This document shows, piece by piece, positions 14,697 to 23,420 of a stretch of DNA of 64,000 bases. The number at the start of each line of letters is the position of its first letter. The first letter of the stretch is position 1. The stretch spans positions 4,774,001 through 4,838,000 of the forward strand of contig NZ_CP011533.1 in NCBI RefSeq assembly GCF_001704275.1. The letters are read 5' to 3'. A program made the translations under genes and the position numbers. Below the pieces are notes generated by a model that had not been told where the DNA came from, did no database searches, and saw only the letters and a program-made list of their open reading frames with translations. The stretch comes from Streptomyces noursei ATCC 11455. GTDB taxonomy: Bacteria > Actinomycetota > Actinomycetes > Streptomycetales > Streptomycetaceae.

Positions 14697-17345
14697 TCAG
14701 CCGCCCGTGGGCCCGCCGAAGATGCCTCCTCCGCCAGTGCTCCCACCGCTGGTCGGGTCGGGCGAGGTCGGCGGCGTCCCTCCGGTGTCACCACCGGGTC
14801 CGCCGGGGCCACCGCCGGTGCCCCCACCATTGTGCCCGCCGTGGTTCTTGCAGCGGACGTCCCAGGGAGAGCAGGTCTCGGTCGGAGTCGCAGTCGGGGA
14901 CTGCGTCGGGGAGGCCGAGGTGCTGGGCGTACTCGACGGGGTCGGCGGCGCCAAGGTCGGGGTGGGCGTCGGCGTGGGCGACGGCATACCGGTCTCGTTG
15001 ATGACCTGCCCGATCGGCTGGGCCGCGGGGAAGTCCGTCGCGGGAAGACCGTCCATCGCCTGCAGCATGTACTGCGTCCACACCTCGGTCGGCAGTGCAC
15101 CACCGTGGATCGAGTCGAAACCACCGACACCGTTCATGGACAGCTGGCGCGGGTTCTGCGCGTCCTCACGGAACATGGTGATGGCCGTCGACAGCTGCTT
15201 GGTGTAGCCGACGAACCAGGCCGACTTGTTCTCGTCCGTGGTACCCGTCTTGCCCGCGGCCGGCTTCCCCAGCTTCTTGGCCGCCTTGCCCGTACCGTTC
15301 TGGATCACGTTCTCCAGCACGTCGGTGACGTTGTTGGCGATGTTCGGGTCGATCGCCGAGTGCGGCGAGGGCTTGTCGAAGCCGTCCAGTTCCTTGCCCT
15401 CGGAGATCACCTTGGTCACCGAGTAGGGCTCCGCCTGCATGCCGGAGGCGGCGAAGGTGGCGTAGGCGTCGGCCATCCGGATCGCGCTCGGCGTGGACGT
15501 GCCCAGTGCGAAGGACGGGTTGAGGTTCCTGTCGAAGCTGCTCGGCGCGATGCCCGCGGTCTGCGCCATGTCCCGCACCTTGTTCATCCCGACGTCCATG
15601 CCGAGCTGGACGAACGGGGTGTTGACCGACTGCTCCATCGCCTTCCGCAAGGTGATGTAGCCCCAGGGATGGTCGCTCTCGTTCACCTGGTAGAAGGGCG
15701 TGTTGTCCTTCTTGAGGACATAGGTGCCGTCCGGCTTCCTCACCTTGAGGTGGTCGTCGCCGTTGTACTTGCTGTCCGGCGAGAGCGCCTGACCGTCGCC
15801 GACCTTCCCGTACTTCATCGCCGCGGCGAGGACGAACGGCTTCCAGGTCGAGCCGACCGGCACGCCGTAGGTGTCGGCGTTGTTGCTGAAGTGCCCCTGG
15901 TCGTAGCCGTCACCGCCGTACAGAGCCACGATCTTGCCGTCTCCGGGCACCACCGAAGCACCGCCGAACTGGACGTACTTGTCCTTTTCCGGACGCAACT
16001 TCGGGTTGATGTAGCGGTCGTTGACCTGCTTGACCGCGGCGGCGAGTTCCTTGGTCTTCTTCTCGTCGAAGGTCGTCCGGATCGTGTAGCCGCCCTTGTC
16101 GAAGCGCGCCTCGCTGATGTCCGAACGGTGCTTGAGGACGTACTTCTTGGCGACGTCGATCAGATAGCCGATCTGGCCGCCCTTACTGGCCCCCGCCTTG
16201 GGCTTCTGCGGCATCGGGAAGCCCTTGGCCTTCCACTTGGCTGCCTCCGCCGACGACAGGTGGTGGTTCTCCACCATGCGGTCGAGGATCCACGCCCAAC
16301 GGTCCTTGGCACGTGAGGTGTTCAGGGCCGGGGTGGCGTTCCCCCCTATGCCGCCCGCCGGGTCGTAAAGGTTCGCGCCCTTGAGCGTGGCGGCCAGGAA
16401 GGCCGACTCGCTCGCGTTCAACTTCGAGGCGTCCTTGCCGTAGTACGCCTGGGCCGCGGCCTGGATCCCGTAGGCACCACGACCGAAGTAGCTGGTGTTC
16501 AGGTAGCCCGCGAGGATCTCGGGCTTCGTCTGCTTCCAGCCGACCTTGATCGAGATGAAGAGTTCCTTGAACTTCCGGGACACGGTCTGTTCCTGGCTCA
16601 GCATGGCGTTCTTCACGTACTGCTGAGTGATGGTCGAGCCACCCTGGGTGTCGCCGCCCCGGGCCATGTTGAGCAGGGCCCGGAGGATACCCATGGGGTC
16701 GACGCCGTGGTCCTGCCGGAAAGACGCGTTCTCTGCCGAAATCACCGCTTCCTGCATGGACATCGGGATTTCGCTGATACCGACCACCTGGCGGTTGGTC
16801 TCGCCGTCACGGGCCATGACCTTGCCGTCGGCCCAGAGGTAGACGTTGTTCTGCGACATGGCGGCCTTGTTCACGTCGGGCACCTGCACCAACGCGAGAC
16901 CGACGCCGGCCACGCCGACGACCAGACCGGCGACCGCGACGCACATGCTGGCCACCTGTTTCCAGGACGGCATCCACCGTCGCCAGCCGGTGCGGTTGGA
17001 GCGCGGGTAGTCGATGAAGCGCTTCTTGGGCGGATTGCCACCGCCACGACCGCGGCCCCGGCCGCCTTCTCCACCACCACCGCCTCCGCCACGGTGGCCC
17101 CCGCCGCCATGGCCGACGCCGCCACCGGAAGCCATCTCCGCAGCATCGGGAGCCCGCCGGCGACCGCCTCGCTGGGCAGCCCGACGGGCCTCGGCACGCC
17201 CGCCCGGCCGCGGCTGCGGCGGCGGGGGCGTGGCACCAACACCCGGCGAAGGGGCAGCGCGACGTCCGGAAGGTTGTCCGGCGCGTCTGGCAGCGGCACG
17301 CCCGCCACCTTGCGGCTGGGGTGGTTTGCGACGGTGCTCGCTCAT
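14697..17345 (-). CDS. Bifunctional class A penicillin-binding protein
   Basis: 882 residues. A basic, Pro/Gly-rich cytoplasmic N-terminus (to about 125) precedes one membrane anchor (VASMCVAVAGLVVGVAGVGL). The GT51 transglycosylase domain has ISAENASFRQDHGVDPMGIL, where ENASF replaces the common EDxxF, and GGSTITQQYVKN. The transpeptidase domain carries SxxK (STWK), SVN in MEQSVNTPF and KTG in AGKTGTTDENKSAWF. The C-terminus is a Pro/Thr then Gly-rich tail of about 130 residues. It polymerises and cross-links peptidoglycan outside the membrane. The ATG at 17345 has AAGGAG upstream. Its 3' region carries parS sites and a terminator. Confidence 0.95.
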   Translation of the reverse strand: MSEHRRKPPQPQGGGRAAARRAGQPSGRRAAPSPGVGATPPPPQPRPGGRAEARRAAQRGGRRRAPDAAEMASGGGVGHGGGGHRGGGGGGGEGGRGRGRGGGNPPKKRFIDYPRSNRTGWRRWMPSWKQVASMCVAVAGLVVGVAGVGLALVQVPDVNKAAMSQNNVYLWADGKVMARDGETNRQVVGISEIPMSMQEAVISAENASFRQDHGVDPMGILRALLNMARGGDTQGGSTITQQYVKNAMLSQEQTVSRKFKELFISIKVGWKQTKPEILAGYLNTSYFGRGAYGIQAAAQAYYGKDASKLNASESAFLAATLKGANLYDPAGGIGGNATPALNTSRAKDRWAWILDRMVENHHLSSAEAAKWKAKGFPMPQKPKAGASKGGQIGYLIDVAKKYVLKHRSDISEARFDKGGYTIRTTFDEKKTKELAAAVKQVNDRYINPKLRPEKDKYVQFGGASVVPGDGKIVALYGGDGYDQGHFSNNADTYGVPVGSTWKPFVLAAAMKYGKVGDGQALSPDSKYNGDDHLKVRKPDGTYVLKKDNTPFYQVNESDHPWGYITLRKAMEQSVNTPFVQLGMDVGMNKVRDMAQTAGIAPSSFDRNLNPSFALGTSTPSAIRMADAYATFAASGMQAEPYSVTKVISEGKELDGFDKPSPHSAIDPNIANNVTDVLENVIQNGTGKAAKKLGKPAAGKTGTTDENKSAWFVGYTKQLSTAITMFREDAQNPRQLSMNGVGGFDSIHGGALPTEVWTQYMLQAMDGLPATDFPAAQPIGQVINETGMPSPTPTPTPTLAPPTPSSTPSTSASPTQSPTATPTETCSPWDVRCKNHGGHNGGGTGGGPGGPGGDTGGTPPTSPDPTSGGSTGGGGIFGGPTGG

Positions 17346-17613
17346 GGAACGAATACTCCTTGGGCAGGCGCGCTCTCTCGTCGCCTGAAGGCGGCAGTTC
17401 TCTTCAGGTCCCCCCGATGCACGACCCGCTCCTGACGCGCGGGCCGCATTACACCGAGGTCAGGGACGTCACGTATAGGCCCACGGTTCCCGGCAGTCTG
17501 CATGCCGCACAGACTACGCACGGCCAAAACCTGCCCAGTGTTGAAATTCACTCCAAATCAGTCAGGTTGGATCGCACGAATAAGTGATGTGACGCCGTTC
17601 ACCGTCCGACTAC
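17346..17613. other. Intergenic region, PBP and padR promoters
   Basis: There is no gene between the diverging PBP and padR genes apart from the promoter region annotated next to padR. A short inverted repeat AGTCTG ... CAGACT is at 17495-17515. No other RNA or repeat structure is apparent. Confidence 0.5.
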
Positions 17614-17642
17614 TTGTTCCGCCCAAGGCCCCGTTCTATCGT
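17614..17642 (+). promoter_or_regulatory. Candidate padR promoter
   Basis: TTGTTC (17614-17619) and TATCGT (17637-17642) have a 17-bp spacer. The predicted transcription start falls inside the 21-bp dyad that follows, a layout that fits autorepression. Confidence 0.6.
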
Positions 17643-17645
17643 CTG

Positions 17646-17666
17646 GATGTATCGAGTCGATACATC
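17646..17666. promoter_or_regulatory. PadR-type operator, 21-bp perfect palindrome
   Basis: GATGTATCGA-G-TCGATACATC is a perfect inverted repeat with 10-bp arms around a single G. ATGT ... ACAT ends are typical of PadR-family operators. It lies just downstream of the padR -10 element and 40 bp before the padR start. Confidence 0.8.
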
Positions 17667-17706
17667 GGCACGAGATAAAGACCGCACAGAGCCTAGGAGG
17701 CGGAGG

Positions 17707-18375
17707 ATGAGCAGGCGTTCGGGGATCCTCGAATTCGCCGTCCTCGGTCTCCTCCGGGAATCCCCGATGCACGGTTACGAGTTGCGGAAGCGGCTCAACA
17801 CCTCGCTCGGGGTCTTCCGCGCGTTCAGCTACGGCACCCTCTATCCCTGCCTCAAGGCGCTGGTCGCCAACGGCTGGTTGGTGGAGGAAACGAGCGGCGC
17901 CCCGGAGGATGTTCCCGCCACGGCGTTGACCGGACGCCGAGCCAAGATCGTCTACCGGCTGACCCCGGCGGGCAAAGAGCACTTCGAAGAGCTGCTCAGC
18001 CTCTCCGGTCCCGATGCCTGGGAGGACGAACACTTCGGTGTCCGCTTCGCGTTCTTCGGCCAGACGTCGCGGGACGTGCGGATGCGCGTGCTGGAAGGCC
18101 GCCGCAGTCGACTGGAGGAGCGCCTGGAAAAAATGCGCACCTCCCTGACCAGGACCCGCGAGCGGCTGGACGACTACACCCTCGAACTGCAGCGGCACGG
18201 CATGGAGTCCGTGGAGCGCGAAGTCCGTTGGCTGAACGAGCTCATCGAGAGTGAGCGCGCCGGGCGCGATCAGCGCGCACCGGAAGCTGCAGCGCAGGAC
18301 GAGCACAACCAGTCAGGAGACACGGGCGGCCCGCCCCGGCACCGGGGCGGTTCCCGGCTGGATCCGTCCGAATGA
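17707..18375 (+). CDS. PadR family transcriptional regulator
   Basis: 222 residues from the ATG at 17707 with AGGAGGCGGAGG upstream. The N-terminal PadR winged helix reads [53 protein letters not shown], followed by the RIVYRLTP-like wing ([18 protein letters not shown]). A longer C-terminal part ([20 protein letters not shown] onward) forms the coiled-coil dimer domain of the PadR-s2/VirR-like subgroup. It is a cytoplasmic repressor; a 21-bp palindrome in its own promoter suggests autoregulation. It is immediately upstream of ino1 (59 bp gap, same strand) and is conserved there in Streptomyces, so it may also influence ino1. Confidence 0.92.
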   Translation: MSRRSGILEFAVLGLLRESPMHGYELRKRLNTSLGVFRAFSYGTLYPCLKALVANGWLVEETSGAPEDVPATALTGRRAKIVYRLTPAGKEHFEELLSLSGPDAWEDEHFGVRFAFFGQTSRDVRMRVLEGRRSRLEERLEKMRTSLTRTRERLDDYTLELQRHGMESVEREVRWLNELIESERAGRDQRAPEAAAQDEHNQSGDTGGPPRHRGGSRLDPSE

Positions 18376-18434
18376 CACCACCACATGAGGCCCTGCCGTG
18401 CAGGCCCTCATCGAGATCACAGGGAGCAACCGGA

Positions 18435-19517
18435 ATGGGTTCGGTTCGCGTAGCCATTGTCGGCGTGGGCAACTGCGCCGCCTCGCTGGTACAGGGCGTC
18501 GAGTACTACAAGGACGCCGACCCGGACAACCGCGTGCCCGGCCTCATGCACGTGCAGTTCGGCGACTACCACGTCCGTGACGTGGAGTTCGTGGCCGCCT
18601 TCGACGTCGACGCCAAGAAGGTCGGCCTGGACCTCGCGGACGCCATCGGCGCCAGCGAGAACAACACCATCAAGATCTGCGACGTGCCGAACACCGGTGT
18701 CCAGGTCCAGCGCGGCCACACCCTCGACGGGCTGGGCAAGTACTACCGGGAAACGATCGAGGAGTCCTCGGAGGCCCCGGTCGACGTCGTCCAGGTCCTG
18801 AAGGACAAGCAGGTCGACGTCCTGGTCTGCTACCTCCCCGTCGGCTCCGAGGACGCGGCGAAGTACTACGCCCAGTGCGCCATCGACGCCAAGGTCGCGT
18901 TCGTCAACGCCCTCCCGGTCTTCATCGCCGGCACCAAGGAGTGGGCGGACAAGTTCACCGAGGCCGGCGTGCCGATCGTCGGTGACGACATCAAGTCGCA
19001 GGTCGGCGCCACCATCACGCACCGTGTGATGGCCAAGCTCTTCGAGGACCGCGGCGTCATCCTCGACCGCACGATGCAGCTGAACGTCGGCGGCAACATG
19101 GACTTCAAGAACATGCTCGAGCGCGAGCGCCTGGAGTCCAAGAAGATCTCCAAGACGCAGGCGGTCACCTCCCAGATCCCCGACCGCGAGCTGGGCGAGA
19201 AGAACGTCCACATCGGCCCGTCCGACTACGTGGCCTGGCTGGACGACCGCAAGTGGGCCTACGTCCGCCTCGAAGGCCGCGCCTTCGGTGACGTCCCGCT
19301 GAACCTGGAGTACAAGCTCGAGGTCTGGGACTCCCCGAACTCCGCGGGCGTCATCATCGACGCGCTGCGCGCCGCCAAGATCGCCAAGGACCGCGGCATC
19401 GGTGGCCCGATCCTCTCGGCGTCCTCGTACTTCATGAAGTCCCCGCCGGTCCAGTACTTCGACGACGAGGCGCGGGAGAACGTCGAGAAGTTCATCCGCG
19501 GCGAGGTCGAGCGCTGA
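18435..19517 (+). CDS. ino1: Inositol-3-phosphate synthase
   Basis: 360 residues, the short actinobacterial form. The NAD-binding Rossmann motif is [20 protein letters not shown]. Catalytic-core segments include [49 protein letters not shown] and [15 protein letters not shown], with the essential lysines of the family. It converts glucose 6-phosphate to inositol 3-phosphate, feeding phosphatidylinositol and mycothiol synthesis. The ATG at 18435 is preceded by AGGGAG. It is downstream of padR and ends at a perfect hairpin terminator. Confidence 0.96.
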   Translation: MGSVRVAIVGVGNCAASLVQGVEYYKDADPDNRVPGLMHVQFGDYHVRDVEFVAAFDVDAKKVGLDLADAIGASENNTIKICDVPNTGVQVQRGHTLDGLGKYYRETIEESSEAPVDVVQVLKDKQVDVLVCYLPVGSEDAAKYYAQCAIDAKVAFVNALPVFIAGTKEWADKFTEAGVPIVGDDIKSQVGATITHRVMAKLFEDRGVILDRTMQLNVGGNMDFKNMLERERLESKKISKTQAVTSQIPDRELGEKNVHIGPSDYVAWLDDRKWAYVRLEGRAFGDVPLNLEYKLEVWDSPNSAGVIIDALRAAKIAKDRGIGGPILSASSYFMKSPPVQYFDDEARENVEKFIRGEVER

Positions 19518-19538
19518 CCCGCTCCCCGCACCCTCCCT

Positions 19539-19576
19539 CCGCCGGCCTCCGGGTATTCCTACCCGGAGGCCGGCGG
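19539..19576 (+). terminator. ino1 hairpin terminator
   Basis: A perfect 16-bp stem, CCGCCGGCCTCCGGGT (19539-19554) with its complement at 19561-19576 and a 6-nt loop, lies 21 bp after the ino1 stop. Confidence 0.9.
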
Positions 19577-19596
19577 GCTGTGTGAGGCTGTGCCTC

Positions 19597-20874
19597 ATGC
19601 ATGCTGTGCGCGATCTCCGCGTATTACTCCGGCTACGCGACTTCCGCTCGCTCCTGGCCGCACGGCTCCTCTCCCAGGCCGCCGACGGCGTGTTCCAGGC
19701 AGCACTCGCCACCTTCGTCATCTTCTCGCCCGAGAAACAGGCGTCCCCCGAGGCGATCGCCTCCGCCATGGCGATCCTGCTGCTGCCGTACTCCCTCCTC
19801 GGGCCGTTCACCGGTGTCCTGCTGGACCGCTGGCGCCGGCGGCAGGTCCTGCTGTACGGCAACCTGCTGCGCACCCTGCTCGCGGTGATCACCGCGGTGC
19901 TGATCGCGGCACAGGTACCGGATTGGCTCTTCTACGTCTCCGCACTGTTCGTGACCGCCGTGAATCGCTTCGTCCTGGCGGGCCTTTCCGCCGCGCTGCC
20001 GCGCGTGGTCGACGGCGGACAACAGCTGGTGATGGCCAACTCCCTTGCCCCCACGGCCGGGACGATCGCCATGACCGCCGGCGGCGGACTCGCCTTCGGC
20101 ATCCGACTGGCCGGCGCGAACGTGGACACGTACGTGGTGATACTGGCCGCGCTGCTGTACCTCTGCTCCGCCCTCACCGCACTGCGGATGGCACCACAGC
20201 TGCTCGGGCCGGACACCTCGGTCCTCCAACCCCACGTGAAAGAAGCCGTGTTGAGCACCGCGCGGGGACTGATGGAGGGGTTGCGCCATCTCGCCGCGCG
20301 TCCCACCCCGGCCGGCGCGCTCGCCGTGATGACGCTGGTGCGCTTCTGCTACGGCGCGCTGACGGTCATGGTGCTGATGCTGTGCCGGTACGCCTGGTCC
20401 AGCAGCACGTCCCAGGGCCTGGCCCTGCTCGGGATGACCGTCGCGGTGTCAGGAGCCGGCTTCTTCGCCGCCGCGGTGGTCACTCCCTGGGCCGTCGCAC
20501 GGCTCACCGCCTTCGGCTGGATGGCCAGTTGCACGGCGGCGGGCGCGGTGCTCGCTCCCGCGCTCGGGCTGTTCTTCCACCCGGCACCGATGCTGGTGGC
20601 CGCGTTCCTCCTCGGCCTGGGCACCCAGGGAACCAAGATCACTACGGACACGGTGGTCCAGTCCTCGGTCGATGACGCCTTCCGCGGCCGCATCTTCGCC
20701 ATCTACGACGTGCTGTTCAACGTCGCCTTCGTCGGCGCCGCCGCGGTCGCCGCCCTGATGCTGCCGCCCGACGGACGGTCCACGGTACTGATCGTCGTGG
20801 TGGCCGCCCTCTACGCCGTGGTGGCCGCGGCCCTGCTCCGCTTCGGACGCCCGTTGCGCGCCGCTTCCCGGTAG
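19597..20874 (+). CDS. MFS transporter with a TTA codon
   Basis: 425 residues from the ATG at 19597; an in-frame GTG at 19582 lies close to the preceding terminator and is less likely. It has about twelve hydrophobic segments with the MFS motif A-like loop LLGPFTGVLLDRWRRRQVLL between segments 2 and 3, and FRGRIFAIYDVLFNVAFVG near the end. It is an inner-membrane exporter of the MFS_3/enterobactin-exporter-like type, substrate unknown. Codon 10 is TTA (19624-19626), the codon read by the bldA tRNA in Streptomyces, so translation is probably restricted to later growth. No clear Shine-Dalgarno is present. Confidence 0.88.
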   Translation: MHAVRDLRVLLRLRDFRSLLAARLLSQAADGVFQAALATFVIFSPEKQASPEAIASAMAILLLPYSLLGPFTGVLLDRWRRRQVLLYGNLLRTLLAVITAVLIAAQVPDWLFYVSALFVTAVNRFVLAGLSAALPRVVDGGQQLVMANSLAPTAGTIAMTAGGGLAFGIRLAGANVDTYVVILAALLYLCSALTALRMAPQLLGPDTSVLQPHVKEAVLSTARGLMEGLRHLAARPTPAGALAVMTLVRFCYGALTVMVLMLCRYAWSSSTSQGLALLGMTVAVSGAGFFAAAVVTPWAVARLTAFGWMASCTAAGAVLAPALGLFFHPAPMLVAAFLLGLGTQGTKITTDTVVQSSVDDAFRGRIFAIYDVLFNVAFVGAAAVAALMLPPDGRSTVLIVVVAALYAVVAAALLRFGRPLRAASR

Positions 20875-20981
20875 ACGGCCGCCTCGCCCGTGCGGCACAA
20901 CACCGGAGCGGATACGTTACGGGCGTCATTCAGACGTTCGGACACATCGTTTCCGGACACACCGCTATCGGGGGAACTCGC

Positions 20982-21602
20982 ATGACCACACCGCCGCACG
21001 GGCACAACCCATACGGCCAGAACCCATACGGGCAGCAGCCATACGGACAGCAGCCATACGGCCAAGCTCCCTATCCGCAGGCTCCTCAGCCGCCCCAGGC
21101 TCCGTACGGTCCGCCCCCGGTCGGGCAGCCGCAGGGCGGGCCGCCGCCCCAGGGCGGGTACGCCTACCCCCAGCAGCCCCAACCGCCGTACGGGCAGCAG
21201 CCGCAGCCGGGTTACCCACAGGACCTGACCCCGCCCTACGTGCAGGGCGGGGTCCCGGTGCCTCCGCAGCCCAGCCGCCCGTCCCGGTCGCCCAAGGCCG
21301 TCCTGAAGGGCATCGTCGCGGTCGTCGCGCTGATCGGGATCGGGGTGATCTGGGTCAGCAGCTGGAGCGACGCCGACAACGCCGAGGTCGGCAACTGCAT
21401 GAAGAACGAGGGCAATGAGATCAAGCCCGATCTCAAGGTGGTGGACTGCGGTACGGCAGAGGCCAAGTACAAGGTGACGGCCGTCCACTCCAACACCACG
21501 AACATGGAGCTCTGCCCCAAGAACACCACGGCCTACGCCGAGAGCCAGCACCATCGCCGGTCCACCACCCGGTTCGTGCTCTGCCTTGAGACGCTGAAGT
21601 AG
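20982..21602 (+). CDS. LppU/SCO3897-like membrane protein
   Basis: 206 residues. The first 100 residues are a low-complexity Pro/Gln/Tyr/Gly region with repeated NPYGQ and QPYGQ units; then one membrane segment (KGIVAVVALIGIGVIWVSS) and an extracytoplasmic domain with four cysteines (GNCMKN, VVDCGT, ELCPKN, VLCLET) and a DADNAEVGNC motif. This layout and position match the actinobacterial LppU/SCO3897 family of unknown function. The cytoplasmic PYG-rich tail is typical of proteins in the polar growth and signalling network of actinobacteria. Three parS sites follow the gene. Confidence 0.78.
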   Translation: MTTPPHGHNPYGQNPYGQQPYGQQPYGQAPYPQAPQPPQAPYGPPPVGQPQGGPPPQGGYAYPQQPQPPYGQQPQPGYPQDLTPPYVQGGVPVPPQPSRPSRSPKAVLKGIVAVVALIGIGVIWVSSWSDADNAEVGNCMKNEGNEIKPDLKVVDCGTAEAKYKVTAVHSNTTNMELCPKNTTAYAESQHHRRSTTRFVLCLETLK

Positions 21603-21628
21603 AGCCCGGTCCCGACCCTCGAACGCCG

Positions 21629-21694
21629 CGGGGCGGTGTTTCACGTGAAACGGCCGGTCATGTGCCGCCGTGTTTCACGTGAAACACCGCCCCG
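21629..21694. terminator. Convergent terminator built from two parS sites
   Basis: CGGGGCGGTG followed by parS (21629-21651) is perfectly complementary to parS followed by CACCGCCCCG (21672-21694): 23-bp arms, 20-nt loop. It lies between the converging LppU-like and CCA genes. Confidence 0.7.
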
Positions 21695-21722
21695 TCGTGC
21701 TCAGCCCGGTTTCACGTGAAAC
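21638..21722. promoter_or_regulatory. parS: parS cluster: three sites, two forming a hairpin
   Basis: Exact GTTTCACGTGAAAC copies lie at 21638-21651, 21672-21685 and 21709-21722. A decayed half copy (GTTTCACG) follows at 21730. The first two are parts of a longer inverted repeat annotated separately as a terminator. The cluster lies between converging genes. Confidence 0.95.
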
Positions 21723-21758
21723 ATCGCCGGTTTCACGGTCGCGCGAGCTTCGACGTCC

Positions 21759-23234
21759 TCAACTCTGGGCGGCCCACCACTCCTTGAGGGCGGCCACCGC
21801 GGACTCATGCTCCATCGGGCCGTGCTCCAGCCGCAGCTCCAGCATGTGCTTGTACGCCTTGCCGACCTGCGGGCCGGGCCCGATGCCCAGGATTCCCATG
21901 ATCGCGTTGCCGTCCAGGTCCGGACGGATCGCGTCCAGCTCCTCCTGCTCCTGGAGCAGCGCGATGCGGTCCTCCAGGCCGTCATAGGCCCGCGACAGGG
22001 CAGACGCCTTGCGCTTGTTGCGGGTGGTGCAGTCCGAGCGGGTCAGCTTGTGCAGGCGCTCAAGCTGCGGGCCGGCGTCCCGGACATAGCGGCGGACCGC
22101 GGAGTCCGTCCACTCGCCCGTGCCGTAGCCGTGGAACCGCAGATGCAGCTCCACCAGGTGCGAAACGTCCTTGATCAGGTCGTTGGAGTACTTCAGGGCG
22201 GTCATGCGCTTCTTGGTCATCTTTGCCCCGACCACCTCGTGGTGGTGGAAGGAGACCCGACCGTCCTTCTCGAAGCGCCGCGTCCTGGGCTTGCCGATGT
22301 CGTGCAGCAGCGCCGCCAGCCGGAGCACCAGGTCGGGCCTACCGTCCTCCAGGTCGATGGCCTGCTCCAACACCGTCAGCGTGTGCTCGTAGACGTCCTT
22401 GTGGCGGTGGTGCTCATCGCTCTCCAGACGCAGCGCGGGCAGCTCCGGCAGCACCTGGTCGGCGAGACCGGATTCGACCAGCAGCCGCAGGCCCTTGCGC
22501 GGGTTCGGGGCGAGGATCAGCTTGTTCAGCTCGTCACGGACCCGCTCCGCGGAGACGATCTCGATGCGCTCCGCCATCTCCTTCATCGCCGCGATGACCT
22601 CGGGCGCCACCTCGAAGTCCAGCTGGGCGGCGAAGCGGGCCGCCCGCATCATCCGCAGCGGATCGTCGGAGAACGACTCCTGGGGCGTCCCCGGGGTCCG
22701 CAGCACGCGGGCCGCCAGGTCCTCCAGACCGTTGTGCGGGTCGACGAACTCCTTCTGCGGCAGCAGCACCGCCATGGCGTTGACCGTGAAGTCCCGGCGG
22801 ATCAGATCGTCCTCGATCGATTCGCCGTAGGACACCTCGGGCTTGCGCGAGGTCCGGTCGTACGCCTCGGAGCGGTAGGTCGTGATCTCGATGTCGAACG
22901 AGTCCTTCTTGCAGCCGACCGTCCCGAAGGCGATCCCGACCTCCCAGACCGCGTCCGCCCACGGCCGGACGATCTTCAGCACGTCCTCCGGCCGGGCATC
23001 CGTGGTGAAGTCCAGGTCGTTCCCGAGCCGGCCGAGCAGCGCGTCCCGGACCGACCCGCCGACCAGGGCAAGCGTGAACCCGGCCTCCTGGAAGCGACGG
23101 GCCAGGTCGTCAGCGACGGGGGACACCCGCAGCAGCTCGCTCACGGCACGGCGCTGGACGTGGTTCAGCGCGTCCGTCGGCTGCGGAGTCCGCTCGGGCT
23201 GCGGGGTGGGGAAGTCATTGTTGGCGTTCGGCAC
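21759..23234 (-). CDS. cca: CCA tRNA nucleotidyltransferase with HD domain
   Basis: 491 residues from the GTG at 23234 (MPNANNDFPT); an upstream GTG at 23264 is possible. The class II polymerase head domain contains LVGGSVRDALLGRLGNDLDF with the metal-binding DLDF, RRDFTVNAMAV and DPLRMMRAARFAAQLDFEV. The HD domain follows at HHRHKDVYEHTLTVLEQA and LRLAALLHDIGKPRTR with its metal ligands. It adds or repairs the 3'-CCA of tRNAs, which matters because the tRNA-Ile gene in this window does not encode CCA. It diverges from the DUF6049-like gene. Confidence 0.96.
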   Translation of the reverse strand: MPNANNDFPTPQPERTPQPTDALNHVQRRAVSELLRVSPVADDLARRFQEAGFTLALVGGSVRDALLGRLGNDLDFTTDARPEDVLKIVRPWADAVWEVGIAFGTVGCKKDSFDIEITTYRSEAYDRTSRKPEVSYGESIEDDLIRRDFTVNAMAVLLPQKEFVDPHNGLEDLAARVLRTPGTPQESFSDDPLRMMRAARFAAQLDFEVAPEVIAAMKEMAERIEIVSAERVRDELNKLILAPNPRKGLRLLVESGLADQVLPELPALRLESDEHHRHKDVYEHTLTVLEQAIDLEDGRPDLVLRLAALLHDIGKPRTRRFEKDGRVSFHHHEVVGAKMTKKRMTALKYSNDLIKDVSHLVELHLRFHGYGTGEWTDSAVRRYVRDAGPQLERLHKLTRSDCTTRNKRKASALSRAYDGLEDRIALLQEQEELDAIRPDLDGNAIMGILGIGPGPQVGKAYKHMLELRLEHGPMEHESAVAALKEWWAAQS

Positions 23235-23420
23235 AACAGAAAAGGGTACGTGGCCGCGCACCACCCCGACGTCACGTTATTAAAGGGGACAAGGGTGCAC
23301 GGACCCCCAACGCAATGATCATGTGGCGCAGTCCCCGGCACTACGGCGCGCCGGGTCTCGTTACCATTCGTGGACGCACATTCCGACGACCACTGACGAC
23401 GACGAGGGACGGGCGAGCGC

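Noticed and set aside
17321..17587. An 88-codon plus-strand frame between the PBP and padR genes.
   Set aside because: It starts inside the PBP gene, has no domain or ribosome site, and ends upstream of the padR promoter.
20229..20242. Possible parS-like CACGTGAAA in the MFS gene.
   Set aside because: Only the right half matches; five of 14 positions differ from the consensus.
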